Shown: one piece after another, positions 34,326 to 45,331 of the stretch
How the letters are laid out: each line of letters begins with the position of its first letter
Numbering within the stretch: the first letter of the stretch is position 1
Assembly (NCBI RefSeq): GCF_001411555.2
Contig: NC_049916.1
Span: forward strand, 7,219,889 to 7,283,888
DNA: 64,000 bases
Source: Juglans regia
Lineage: Eukaryota; Streptophyta; Magnoliopsida; Fagales; Juglandaceae
Direction: 5' to 3'
Position numbers and translations under genes: made by a program
Notes under the pieces: generated by a model
Told to the model about the DNA's origin: nothing
Databases searched by the model: none
What the model saw: the letters and a program-made list of their open reading frames with translations, nothing else

Positions 34326-35223
34326 CCCAATCCACCAAGCACCTCCTCAGTCTGCCAGGCTCTTACAGTAAATTGTGTCCTCTCACAGCTACTCTTCCAC
34401 CATAATTCTGTTGGAATCTTCCTTGGGTGCTGTACGACCCACTCCTCTCTTTTCACTAACGGAAAAGAGAGAGAAGACTCTAAAGTAACTCCAACTTGAG
34501 TCTCCACCCAAGTCCCATTTTGAGTTTGCCTTCAGCCCTCCCTTAATACGTAGCAAACACAAAAAAATGCGCAACACCATTTTCAAAACAACTAGTATAA
34601 GCCAAACTGTCTAGAAAATAGATTCTTGATTCAAGGAATACTAATCACCCAAATTCCAAAATTATAAATATGCACAGGAAAAAAAAGCACTTCATCCAGT
34701 CTCCAAAACTGGCCCAACAAAAGCAATTTCATGAATCTTTGAATAGAAATATGAACGGCCCTTATAATGGGCAATCGAATGGAAATGAAAAAAAAAAAAA
34801 AGAAGAAGAAGAACCAAAGTCCACCTAAAAGGAAAGGCCTAATATAATGCTTAAGTCGATTCCCACAACCATCTGCCGGAAAGGCCCAGGGCAGTTTTTA
34901 TGTTCAGAATTAAGGTCACTTAGTACGGTTATTTCAATAATTTATTGATGAATGGAGTTGTTGGAATTAGTCACTTAATTACATCTCGTCATTTCTAGTA
35001 AATATCCGTATAAAATGGTTGGATTCTTGAGTTTATCAGCTAAATTTAGGGGCTATTTGCAAGACTTTGTTATGCTGAAGTTAGCTATATATATATAGGC
35101 CTGTGTAAGGTTTGTTTTGCATTAATACACCTACGTTGAAACAAAACTCTTTAAAATTTATAAAAGTAAAAATAAAAAAGCACTTAGATATTGAAACCAA
35201 CATTGCATGCTTTTTATATGTAG
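34326..35223. other. Intergenic, remnant of LINE 5' part then AT-rich sequence
   Basis: 34326-34600 probably holds the decayed start of the LINE ORF1 on the minus strand. The rest is AT-rich, with an A/GAA run at 34788-34813. No other gene seen. Confidence 0.4.
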
Positions 35224-35344
35224 TCTAACATAACAATAAATTTGACTTTTAGAGATAGAATTATTTAGGGACGAATTAAATTTCGTCCATAAAAGTCGTT
35301 TTTTAGGATGAAATTTAAATTTCATCTCAAAAAATTGATGACTT

Positions 35345-35590
35345 TACAAAACCGTTCGACTGAATAAATATCCATTCGAACAATTATTTTTGTGACAAAT
35401 TAAATCGTCTCAAAATTACCCGTTCGCACAGAAAATCTTGGCGGTGAAGTAATTTATTATGTCGGGAAAAGTTCAAAACCGTTTGAACGATAAAGTTTTT
35501 TGTTTGAACGAAAAAGATTTGTTGGCAAAACCTGGCGGGAAGGTTTCTAAACCGTTCGAACAAAATATATTTAGTTCATTCGAACGTATA
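35345..35590. repeat. Left CGTTCGAACG-motif array
   Basis: About eight variants of (C)GTTCGAAC or GTTTGAACG in 245 bp, including CCGTTCGAACAA and CATTCGAACG, in both orientations. Consistent with transposase-binding subterminal repeats. Confidence 0.7.
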
Positions 35591-35862
35591 ATATTAATCT
35601 CGATATGTAACTCAAAATATAAAATATACATTACATATAGAAATTCATTAATTAATTTTATGTAATTAATTTAAAAATATTTTAATGATTTCTTTTATGT
35701 TAAATAATATTTTTAGTTAAATAAATATTATCAACCATACACCACATAATATAAATCAATACTTACTCCAGAAAAGACAAAATATTTAATTTACAACTAA
35801 AAAAAATTATCAAAAACCATATATATTGTCCATAACAATAACAAAAAAATAAAAAATAGAAA

Positions 35863-36063
35863 CTACTGTGATGCGAGGTCTCTACACACATCATCAACTG
35901 TAGCTAAACGTGTCTCTACCTGTGTCAGTCGAGTACTGAGCATGACCTGAGTTGCATTGTTGGCATTAATCTCTGTACGTAACTCATTAATCTCTGTATG
36001 TAACTCAGAGACGCTAGTAGTAATCTCTGTACGCAACTCAAACATGGCAGTTTACACTACATC
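35863..36063 (-). pseudogene. C-terminal part of the split accessory transposon gene
   Basis: The minus strand encodes FELRTEITTSVSELHTEINE and a similar heptad-like continuation ending CRDLASQ. This is a coiled-coil tail that continues the protein at 40773 once the intervening solo LTR is ignored. A TAA codon lies at the junction side (after DVV), so the gene was probably dead or mutated there. No domain is recognisable in this part. Confidence 0.5.
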
Positions 36064-36671
36064 TGTGATGCCCCCAAATTCTGCTTGGGATTGGACGGAC
36101 ATCCAAAGCGTTAGGACATGCAACACAAGGTTAACTGCCCCCGTTGTTGACATATAAGATGCAATATTCCTAACATACATATAACATTATGCAATATTCG
36201 TAACGGATAATTTTTTTTTTTAGCAATACTATGCACCAAATTTATAACATCCCAAATAGTTAAAACATAATCTATGCATACTTAACACAAAATAAACATT
36301 CACGATTACAGCACAGGTCTCAGAAGACTGTAATATCAAAACAACGAAGACTTGGCTCCATACTATCCAAAAACTTAACTATGAAGGCTGTGTTGCGCCA
36401 ACGGCGTCTAGTCAACCTCCTCCAGTCTGCCAGTGTTTGCTCCTTACTTTGATCCTGACACATCGCCTACCATTCAAGGGGAATGGTAGTTGGGACTACT
36501 ACGGTAATATTTGATAACAAATCTCAGCAAGTTAATATGAAACTTCCACATAGGTGAATGATGCATGCATGGTAGTAAAAGCATTAATGCATAATTAAAG
36601 TCATAAGTAAGCATAATATAACTTGACATATAGTATGACATAAATGACATAACTTGAACTGAAACTGAAAC

Positions 36672-36902
36672 TAGGAGAGGTTTGGATTCAGAGATGAGTT
36701 GAGATGGGTTGAGATGGTTTGTGAATAGTAGAATAAAAGTTGAATTATTTATTATATTTAGTATGAGAATTTGGAAAAGTTGTTTTGGGATTTGAAAAAG
36801 TTGAATTATTTATTATATTTTGTGTGAGAATTTGAGAAAATTATAATGATGAGATGAGATAAGTTGAGATGAGTTGAAGTGGGTTTTGAATCCAAACATC
36901 TC
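36672..36902. mobile_element. MITE with GGTTTGGATTC ends
   Basis: Left GGAGAGGTTTGGATTCAGAG and inverse right GGAGATGTTTGGATTCAAAA form clear terminal inverted repeats. The interior has two GAATTATTTATTATATTT blocks and GATGAGATGAGATAAGTTGA. Flanking CTA/TTA is compatible with a Tourist-type 3-bp duplication with one change. It is the best-preserved copy of the MITE-like family in this window. Confidence 0.7.
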
Positions 36903-36904
36903 CT

Positions 36905-38045
36905 TAGCTTGACATGACTTGGCATGTACGTGACTTAAAATATAACATGGACTACAACATAGCATGAACATGAACATACATAATTTGAGCATGAACTTGA
37001 AAATAACATAAACCCAAGCATAACATAACATAAACGTGAACTTGAAATATAACGTGAACGTGAACATGACATAACTTGACATAAATATGAACTTGAAACA
37101 TCATATGAACTTGAAACATAGCATGAACGTTAGCATACATAACATGAACATAACATAACATAACATGAAACATGACTTGAACGTGAAATACACGAACTTG
37201 GAATCTTATTCAATAGACTTAATTAATAAAAGTGACCATACAGGTGCTACACGGGTCCCTTTGAGCCGTGTGTCCCTGCCGATTACCGGATCACAACACA
37301 GGTGTTTATACCAGCTGTGAGTGTGTTAATACGTACTCCGTAGTTGTTGTGGCCTCACGTATTCTACGTGTCACAATTGTTGTGTCTCAAGTAGTGTATG
37401 CTCCATAGTTGTTGTGGCCCCATGAATTGTTTGTGCCACACTTACTATGGACACACGTAACATAAAATGTGGCTCCATCGGCGTTAGTGCCTAGCGCGCT
37501 CTGGTGACCAGCTAGTTAGGCCCCACTCGCAACCTGTTAACTATACTTCGTCAACCTAGGAAATTTCATACTTATTTAGATACTCTAACATGAACAAAGG
37601 AGTTCACTAGGATATTACCATATCCTAGCGCTTAGGATCGTGATTGACATGAATAACTTAACTGACATATATGACATTTCGTAACGTGACGTGACATGAA
37701 CGTAACATAAAGGACAGAAGTCCTGACATAGTGTAACGTGACATGAATATAAGATGACAAACATGATATACTTTGAGACATAAATATAACAGACAACATT
37801 ACATAACATAGCATATATGTAGCAGACAATATTTCGTAACATGACATAACATGTTAGATTGACTATTGTGGTACATGACATATATGTAATAAATGATATA
37901 TGTAATGTGACATACTTGCAACAGATAGTAACATGAGATAAAATATATTGTGTAATAGATAAGATTTTTGTGACAGAATAATTCGTGTAATAAAAAAACA
38001 TGTAATGACATGGCATGGCATGACATATATAACAACATACGAACA
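36905..38045. repeat. Degenerate ACATAACATGAACTTGAA repeat zone
   Basis: Short imperfect repeats of ACATAACATGAAC and AACGTGAACTTGAAA on the plus strand, with a break at 37200-37620 that carries TTGTTGTGGCC...ACACGT repeats. Translations of the other strand are repetitive (HVHVMFQVH-like) and not real proteins. Part of the solo LTR. Confidence 0.75.
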
Positions 38046-40772
38046 TAAACTGTAGTTCCCTTACCCATCACACATACACAGTAAATTGATAGTAAGTTAA
38101 GAGCTAACTTACCTCGATCGTCGCGTTGTACGAGAATAAAATGTGAAACACGAGGAACTGTAAGAGGATATTCTAAAAATTAAAAATTTAATTACTAACA
38201 ATTAAAAATATGAAAAGAGAGAACTTAGAGTAAAATTACCATTTTATCTTCTTCATATGGGAAAATGACCTACCTCTAATGTAAGGATTTCACATCATAA
38301 CTCTAAAAATTACCAAAATTTACATTCCTCATCTAAATTCTGTCTTAAACTCAAATATCTACTCAGAAAAATTTAAAACAATTGACAACTATGGAAAACT
38401 CACTATGGCCGAAACATTTAATAGTCATTTCTCTTGATTTTAGTTGCAATTTATTCCATCTTCAAAACCCATGATTAAACCAAAATTTTGTAACAAGGAT
38501 CTTCTTATCCTAAGTTTAAAAACATACTTAAAATATCCATTAAGAAAAGCTAATCATCAACACCAAATTTTTAGTAAAAAGACCCAAACTTTTTAACAAA
38601 AATGTAAACCCTTAAATTACAAGTTTTGACCTTAATAAAAGCATCTCCAAGAATTCTAAAAAAATAAAATCTTACTTCTAACATATTTATAATATCATCC
38701 TAAGATCAAACATGCTTTAAATCATCAAACAAAAGTAATAAAAAATCACAAAACAGCACTTGGAGTTTTTGGTTTTACATTTAATCCAAAACAGAAACTT
38801 TTCTCTCAATTAACTTTGATCAATCTCGTGATCTATGGCTTAAAGACATGTGATTTTCAAACTAAAACATCACATGGTATAAGCATGTGCCGTAAAGAAG
38901 ATTCAGCCATCAAACTTAAAACCACAAGGATAAAACTCAATAAAACATGGATCTAACCCAAAAATAGGCCTAACTGAAATCCTCTTGCATAGAAAAGTTA
39001 TAACTTTAAAACTAATACTAAAAATTTTCAAAATAACATCCTAACATGTATATAAGAGGCTTAGGATCATCACATAAAATTATCAAAACCTTTGGAATAA
39101 GATTAAACTACGAAATATTCAAACTTTCACAAAACAAAAACTGTTTTTCCACTTCCAGTTTTAAAGTTTCTAGATCTTAGGAAATCTATCATCAAAAGTT
39201 TTATTCATGCAACAAAACCTCAATGAAAATTCTTAAACACATGCTAACAACACTCCATAAAAATTTCTTACCAAGATATGTCCATTAGATTGGTAAAACA
39301 TTCCGAAAAATAACATACTCTCCAGTTTCACGCCCAGAATGACCTTTCCATGATTAAAAATATGTTTGACTAACTAAATGAGTATGAAATAAGACTAATA
39401 AGATATCCACATAAACTATATTAAAATATGAACAACTTTTATGAAGTAGACATCATGCGAAAATACATAAAAAGAGTCGAAAAGCTCCACGCCAAAAGAC
39501 CCAGAAATATGCCCGAGAGAACTCTTCTGAGTTTCTTTCTAAGAATAGGGTGAAGAAGTGATGAAAGGGAGTGAAATGCATCTTGCACGACTTTAGACTT
39601 TTGTAGGAGGAAGTTATGGGCTTGAATGACCCTTGATTGGAGGTGGCTATGTGGCATAAAGTGGAGAATAGAGAGGAGCAAAGGACTGCTGCAGCAGCTG
39701 TGAGATATGGAGGTTGATGGGGTAGATTTCTCCTTCAAATCAAGGCACTATTGGGTGCACCCAATGGCAGTGAATGGTCTGCCATGTGGGGGAGGAAACT
39801 TCTTTAAGAAGCTTTGCGAATGTGGCTAAACTCGTGGGCCTTGGTGGGCCTCAACCAAGTGGGCTTCAATTTGGGATTTCAAGGGGGTTTGGTTAGGGTT
39901 TGAGATGTTATCAAACCCAAATCCAATTTTTTCTTGGCCCAATCAAATTTCTAGGGTTTAAAAGGTTGGATAATGATGTCATAACAATGGATGATTAGTT
40001 AATAGCATGTGGAAGTGATTTAATCAAGTGATTAAACACAATGCTAGAAATCAGATTAAAAAGAGTTTGGAGGTCAACTTTAGGGCTTGGGGAAACCGTT
40101 TAGGGTTTCGGTTTCAACCAAGCTTTTGGAATTTCAATTGGATCCCAACCATTTAGGGTTTCGCTAGGATTGAAACCCTCTTTGGTTTGGCACAAATTGG
40201 TTGATCAGATGAAACAAAATTTTGCTTAGGTGGCATGATCTCACACCTTGATTTCATTCACAATACTATCTAATGGTTTTTATTTGTGCCAAGTGTCCAG
40301 ATAAAACTTGTCTAATCTAATTTGGACATTCCATACTGTGATTTTGAAAACACTACACTGGGTAGACTTATCAAGGTTACTATTCACACAAAAAAAATGC
40401 ATAATAAACTTAATATTGAAAAATCCTAAATGTTCATATTGACCTATAGTGAAAATTGTTTGCCAAAATTCAACCCCAAAGTGCCCCCAAAAATAATTTT
40501 ACAATTTTGAACAGGGGTTTCGTTCAAAATTATGATAATGGGCTATTGCGCCATAAAATCCTAAATAATCAACTGAGTCTAATGACTTAGACCAAAACAC
40601 ATTCTGACACTTCTAACTACCTGAAATAATTAAACTTATATTTCTAACACCATAGTGAGTGATAACACTAACTAAGTTGACAGACTAAAACTTGCACGAC
40701 TGGTCGATTTGTAAAAACTTTTGGAGTTTTCACAAGGTTCCGAAAGTCAATAGAAATTTCACCAGTGTATTT

Positions 40773-41870
40773 CTAGCGGGCTGTTACAACATTGATCACC
40801 GCTGATGTGTGTATGCCGATCTCAGCACGTAGAATGTCCGCCATCTCCTCGCGAGTAGATGTGCGTGATGCCTTGGTCTGTGTAGATGCCTCACCAGCCG
40901 GTACTCCAGTATCTCCCGGCTGTGCATCTCTCTGAATATCAGCCATATCAGGAACAGGTCCATGAAAACGAAATCTCGAGTGTCTCATGCTCTGTGACAG
41001 GGTGGTGCTGTTGATCGGTCCCGTCAGCTCCCGTGCACGCTCGACAACTTCTGGACGACCCTGAAATGTATAAAAAATTAAGTGATCAGGATCCCAAATG
41101 GCAGTATATCTGCGTAATGTACCAAACCTCTGATCGGATCCTCTCAAATATGTATCCCATGGGGTTGATCGGAATGCCATGAGCGACTTGTATCATAAAT
41201 TTCGCTCGATTCATGCCAACCTCGGTCTCTTGTTGCCAAGGGTCAATTTTGTTGGCAATGATCAACTTCATGATCTTGAAGAAAGAATATAAATCTGCCT
41301 GCCTAATGCTCTTCGTCCCATTGTACACTGGAGCATCTGGACCAACAATCAGGTCTCTGACCTCATGATCAGCAAGTGTATCCACCTCATCTGTGTAAAT
41401 TGGTCCCTCATCCTAAGACATCTTTGCATCACCTGAAAGATCAGACTCTCTAGGCGGCAGGTTCGGATATGCATTGACCAACCTAGGAATACCGAGTTAT
41501 GGAGCGAGTTCGTCCACTGAAAATAAAACAGGAGCTTCTCAGACACAAATATTATATGCCCCTCCATCGTCTGGGCTGGTACCATCGAGCTCTTTATAGA
41601 ACTCAGGAACGATGTCTATGTAGGAAATGAGCTTCATTCCTTCTTCTTGCAGATCTAAGATTGGTGTTCAACCACGATCATTGAATACTGATAGGAGGGA
41701 ATGACCCTCCTATATAAGAGTCACAAAATCAGACAGTTTTACTTGTCGCTCAAGTAAAACAGTTCGTTCTCGAACTGTTTGGATGGAAGGTTCCCCTGAT
41801 CTACCACGTTTACGGCCCGCCCATATAAGACATTATTATGAACTTGAAATTTAAAAAATAAAATATATAT
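40773..41870 (-). pseudogene. Putative plant transposon protein (PF20167-like), N-terminal part
   Basis: The minus strand reads RERTVLLERQVKLSDFVTLI, GMKLISYIDIVPEFYKELDG, APVYNGTKSIRQADLYSFFK, MKLIIANKIDPW and RAKFMIQVAHGIPINPMGYI. This resembles the putative plant transposon protein domain found in accessory genes of plant retroelements. In-frame stops occur, and the frame changes near 41120-41180 into a second part with a Thr/Ser-rich tail (GEASTQTKASRTSTREEMAD). A solo LTR then cuts the gene at 40788; its tail is at 35863-36063. The domain call is from pattern memory and moderately sure. Confidence 0.5.
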
Positions 41871-42024
41871 ATTCAACATTAGTGATAAAATCTAATATGG
41901 GAAAATATTTACAAAATTATATATTAATAGCAATTTAATAAATTAATTAATAGAATAATTTCATAAAACGATGAAAATAATTTAATAAGCTAATATAAAG
42001 TAAATGGTTTGAATTAAATATATA

Positions 42025-42165
42025 GTGGTCGAACGACAATTATAACGTTTGAATGAGAAAAAAGTGGTCGAACAGAAAACAACTCGTTCGGCTCAGAAGG
42101 TTTGAACGTTTAAAAAAGTGTTCGAACGGAAATGTTAAACTCGTTCGAACGCGTTCGAATGGAAA
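42025..42165. repeat. Internal CGTTCGAACG-motif array
   Basis: Seven or more GGTCGAACG, GTTCGAACGG and CGTTCGAACGCGTTCGAATG motifs in 140 bp, the same family as the two outer arrays. Confidence 0.7.
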
Positions 42166-42489
42166 ACAGATCGAGCTTGCCCATGGCTGAGTCAACTCAA
42201 CAGCCATGAAAACACTTAAAATACATTGATTTCGTGGTTTCTTCGACAAAACACATACTACTCTTCATTTCTAAACATCCTATTGTGGATTTGTGGTGTT
42301 CTACGATGACTATTGATAAAAAAAAATATAATTTTTCTAGAGAAAACGAATAAAACATACATCCATAAAAATAAATGGTAAAATAATTTTTAAAGTATAT
42401 ACCTTCGCTTAGGAGGAAGAATGTTCGACGTAGGTGTTGATTACGGCGGCAATTGATGGTCATTCAAACGTTTTTTCTCGTTTTCAAAC

Positions 42490-42865
42490 GATGGGGACAG
42501 CGATTGATGATCATTTTGTTTTGGCTTCCCAAGCATCTCAAGTATTCTATTTAGACGATCTTCAGTTAGGAAATCAATGGTAAGTATTATAAAAGTTTTC
42601 TCCTAAAAATATTTATGACGTTATCCCTGAGGCGGAGGGACAAGATGAAGAAGAAAATAATCTCTCTACTTAAGAAGTATACCAAGAGAGTCAACCTGCC
42701 TTTAACTTATTTGTAGATTTGAACCAATATGAGATGATTCCATTACACAAGGAATATATTGAGGCTGAAATAGTTGAGGTGACAGTTGATCAAAGTGTTG
42801 AGTCATCTGAAGTATCTACAGATGATCAGAGTGAATCTATAGATGAGACTGATACAGATGATTGA
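42490..42865 (+). pseudogene. C-terminal tail of a TNP2-type CACTA transposase
   Basis: Translation starting at the ATG reads DDHFVLASQASQVFYLDDLQ, a pattern typical of the DUF4216-side C-terminus of CACTA transposases. It then gives KFSPKNIYDVIPEAEGQDEE and an acidic tail (DDQSESIDETDTDD) ending at TGA 42863. TAA codons after NQW and after NLST break the frame. The catalytic part is missing. Confidence 0.6.
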
Positions 42866-42903
42866 CTGACTTTGTGTTCACATTATACAGTATCTTGCAA
42901 TTA

Positions 42904-43320
42904 TGCCACCAAAGAGGAAGGAAGTTCGCATCCCATCTCCACATGTTTCTAGCTCTCCGTCTGACTTACCATTAGAGACTGACTCTACGGAACAAGTTTT
43001 GGATATTTGAAGGGTTTGGGTTGCTATGTAAAGCCTTCAGGCTCTTTATCAATGTCAAGCACTACTGTCATTGCATTAGAGAATGCAAATTCTGTGATCG
43101 AAGAATTGATTGCAAAACAACATGTGTTAGATGCTCAATTGACAAAACAAGCAGACATGTATATGCACATAAAAGAACAAGAAGATCAACAAAGAGAGAT
43201 GTAACTCCAAATGCAAGAGCAACAAAGACAGATGCAGCTTCAAATACAAATGCTTATGCAACAATTCAGGCCTCCAAGCAATTTAGAAGTGTTTTGCATA
43301 TTGAACAATTATATATCATG
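42904..43320 (+). pseudogene. Second CACTA protein remnant (Ptta/En/Spm-like coiled-coil tail)
   Basis: Begins MPPKRKEVRIPSPHVSSSPS, then a TGA near 43010. A neighbouring frame encodes ENANSVIEELIAKQHVLDAQ and KEQEDQQREM, a stop, then LQMQEQQRQMQLQIQMLMQQ. Such Gln-rich coiled-coil tails end plant En/Spm second proteins. The DNA-binding middle is absent, so the call is tentative. Confidence 0.4.
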
Positions 43321-43479
43321 TACTGGTAATATTATTTGTATTATTACTATTTTATTTATTTAGTTTTGACTTATTAGATTAATTTTATTTATATTGAATA
43401 ATTTATAATGTATTTTTGAAATATAAATATCTATTTGGTTTTAAATTAGTATTGTCCATGAAAATAATAACCGTTAGAA

Positions 43480-43790
43480 CTCTCATCAAACGTTCAAACA
43501 TATATAAATCAAATACAACCGTTCGAACCACACAAGTTAGCGTTTGAAAGGTAAAAAAAGGTGTGTCCCATACGAACGCGTTCGAACAGGCAATTCACTA
43601 TTTGCATTCGATCATCAATTTGTTTGTTCGAACGTTTCTTCATGTGTCTTTGGTCGAACGAAATGGTATCGATCGACTGGCCATGAAGTACCCGTTCGAA
43701 CATAAATATTGTTCGAACATTATTTACGCCATTCGAACGACTTTATGAGATGAATTTAAATAATCCCAGAAAGAAGTCTCCATTTGAACG
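43480..43790. repeat. Right CGTTCGAACG-motif array
   Basis: About ten motifs, including CCGTTCGAACC, ACGAACGCGTTCGAACAG, TTGTTCGAACG, CCCGTTCGAACA and CCATTCGAACGAC, in both orientations, 190-500 bp from the right terminus. Confidence 0.75.
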
Positions 43791-43981
43791 TTATCGAATG
43801 GTCCAACTTAATTTCGTCCTAAAAGATATTTTTTTTAGATGAATTTGTGATTTTTGTCTGAAAATACCTTTTGGGACGATCTTGGGACATTTTTTTAAAA
43901 ATTCCAAAATATAATTTAGGACGAAATTCCAGTCTTTTGGAACGAAATTTTTTATTCTAAAAGACCTTATTTGTTGTAGTG

Positions 43982-44867
43982 TATGTTACATAAGGAGAGA
44001 TCAAACTAAGAATTTCAAATGAATTTGAAAGATCAATCCGGGTCGGGGTCCCATAATTAATCTACCCTATTGTTTTTTTGGCTCTTTCAAATCTAGTAGT
44101 TTGTAACTCCCCCCAATATTATACTAGAAGAGAAATGCCAACGGTACTCACATTTTTACCTTGCCTGCAATACGTTGCGACGTGGCATGTCTCAGATTTG
44201 TTTTTAATCATTAAACATAAAATAATTTTTTCATTTTGTGAAATTCTATTTGCAGTTCTGAATGGAAAATTGCGTGTGCAGTCTCGTTGATAAATGATGC
44301 TAAAAAGAAAAAAAAAAATCATTTCAAAAAAGATATTATTGTTATTTTAAAATTTTTGTAAAGATAAATATTGTATGGACTTGAATGAGATACAAGGATG
44401 AACAATGTAACAAAAGTAGATTATTGTTTCTTACAAATTTTTTTCATGCTAGGCAGTTATGATAAATCCCATTTAGAACTCATGATTCTTCAATGTATCG
44501 ACCCTCCATGCATGGGAAAATCCAGGTAATCAGGAATCCAGGTACTCAGATGGAGGGGCAAGTATCACTATGGCAAGGCCAATGGGTGGTTGCTTGATAT
44601 AATTCCACAATTGGGAGATTGGAAGGAAACCATGAATTTCCCCACACATCTTGCCATTGGCCTTTAATTAATATCCTAGCTAGGACGTGTAGCCGCCAAG
44701 GAGTAAACTCTCATGCCTCCATTCGGTAGCTGTATATAGTTATCTACGAGGATCGTAATCGTTGTGGCTGTAAAATTTTCAACGGTCGTTCTATTCAACA
44801 ACTTCATCTAAAAATAATTAAGGGAATGAGTGAATTCAATAACTCAATTACCGATAATATATATGGA
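43982..44867. other. Intergenic, no gene seen
   Basis: AT-rich with no recognisable coding family. Lies between CACTA-like element C and the minisatellite that hosts the copia insertion. Confidence 0.5.
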
Positions 44868-44944
44868 CAGTATGCTTGGGGCTTCCGTGAAAGTGCACTG
44901 AGCAGTATGCTCGGCCATCCTGAGCAAAGATGAAGAGCAAGTAT

Positions 44945-45204
44945 TGTTGGAGTATAGCCTCTCATATTGACAGCATGGAATTAAAGTCCAAGGAAGAAAA
45001 GCTAAAGGCAGAAGAGAAGACTTAGAAGCCGTTATTTCTGTTATAGAGTTATTATGTAGTATAAATAATAAATACCTTCCTGTATTAAACTATCAAGTAT
45101 TTTTCATTTTTGTTCAGTTCAGATCAGATTACACATGCTCTCGAGTTCTTCCAACTTTCTTCTCTGTTTTCAGTTTTCTTCTTCTATTCATTGAGTTCTC
45201 AACA
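44945..45204 (+). repeat. 5' LTR of the copia element
   Basis: TGTTGGAGTATAG...TTCTCAACA, with a TATAAATA box at 45060-45067. Immediately followed by the tRNA-Met-type PBS TGGTATCAGA. Confidence 0.95.
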
Positions 45205-45331
45205 TGGTATCAGATTGAAAATCATACTTGCTTCCGCATATTTTCACTTTTCTAATCTTGCAATCTATATTGCAAATTCTGCTTGAGAATTTTTTTCAAG
45301 AATCCTATGTTTCTTGCATTTTCTTGGTAAA

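Larger units (their letters stand above)
36064..40788 (+). mobile_element. Solo LTR, Tekay-like, 4.7 kb
   Basis: Starts TGTGATGCCCCCAAATTC and ends GCGGGCTGTTACA, with TG...CA ends. Flanks are ACATC (36059-36063) and ACATT (40789-40793), a target duplication with one change. The order of internal blocks (an AACAAATCTCAGCAAG-type motif, a repeat-rich zone, then CTTACCTCGATCG) parallels the LTR starting at 61887. No gag or pol and no second LTR are present, so this is a solo LTR formed by recombination. It contains a MITE (36672-36902) and interrupts the minus-strand gene at 35.9/40.8 kb. The Tekay assignment is inferred. Confidence 0.65.
35224..43981. mobile_element. CACTA-like element C with CGTTCGAACG subterminal arrays
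   Basis: The inverse of the right end reads CACTACAACAAATAAGG, then CTTTTAGA and ATTTCGTCC. The left end (about 35224, CTAACATAACAATAAATTTG, then CTTTTAGA and ATTTCGTCC) aligns with it but has lost the exact CACTA. Palindromic CGTTCGAAC-type motifs cluster at 35345-35590, 42025-42165 and 43480-43790. Inside lie a minus-strand plant-transposon-type gene split by a solo LTR, and plus-strand TNP2 C-terminal and coiled-coil remnants. Nested or merged elements remain possible because one array is internal. Confidence 0.5.

Noticed and set aside
36813..38071. Long minus-strand open frames rich in H, V, M, C and Y
   Set aside because: They are translations of the ACATAACATGAAC repeat zone in the solo LTR; the residues simply reflect the repeat.
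36064..40788. Minus-strand orientation of the solo LTR (starting TGTAACAGCC)
   Set aside because: The order of internal blocks matches the plus-oriented LTR at 61887, so plus is preferred.
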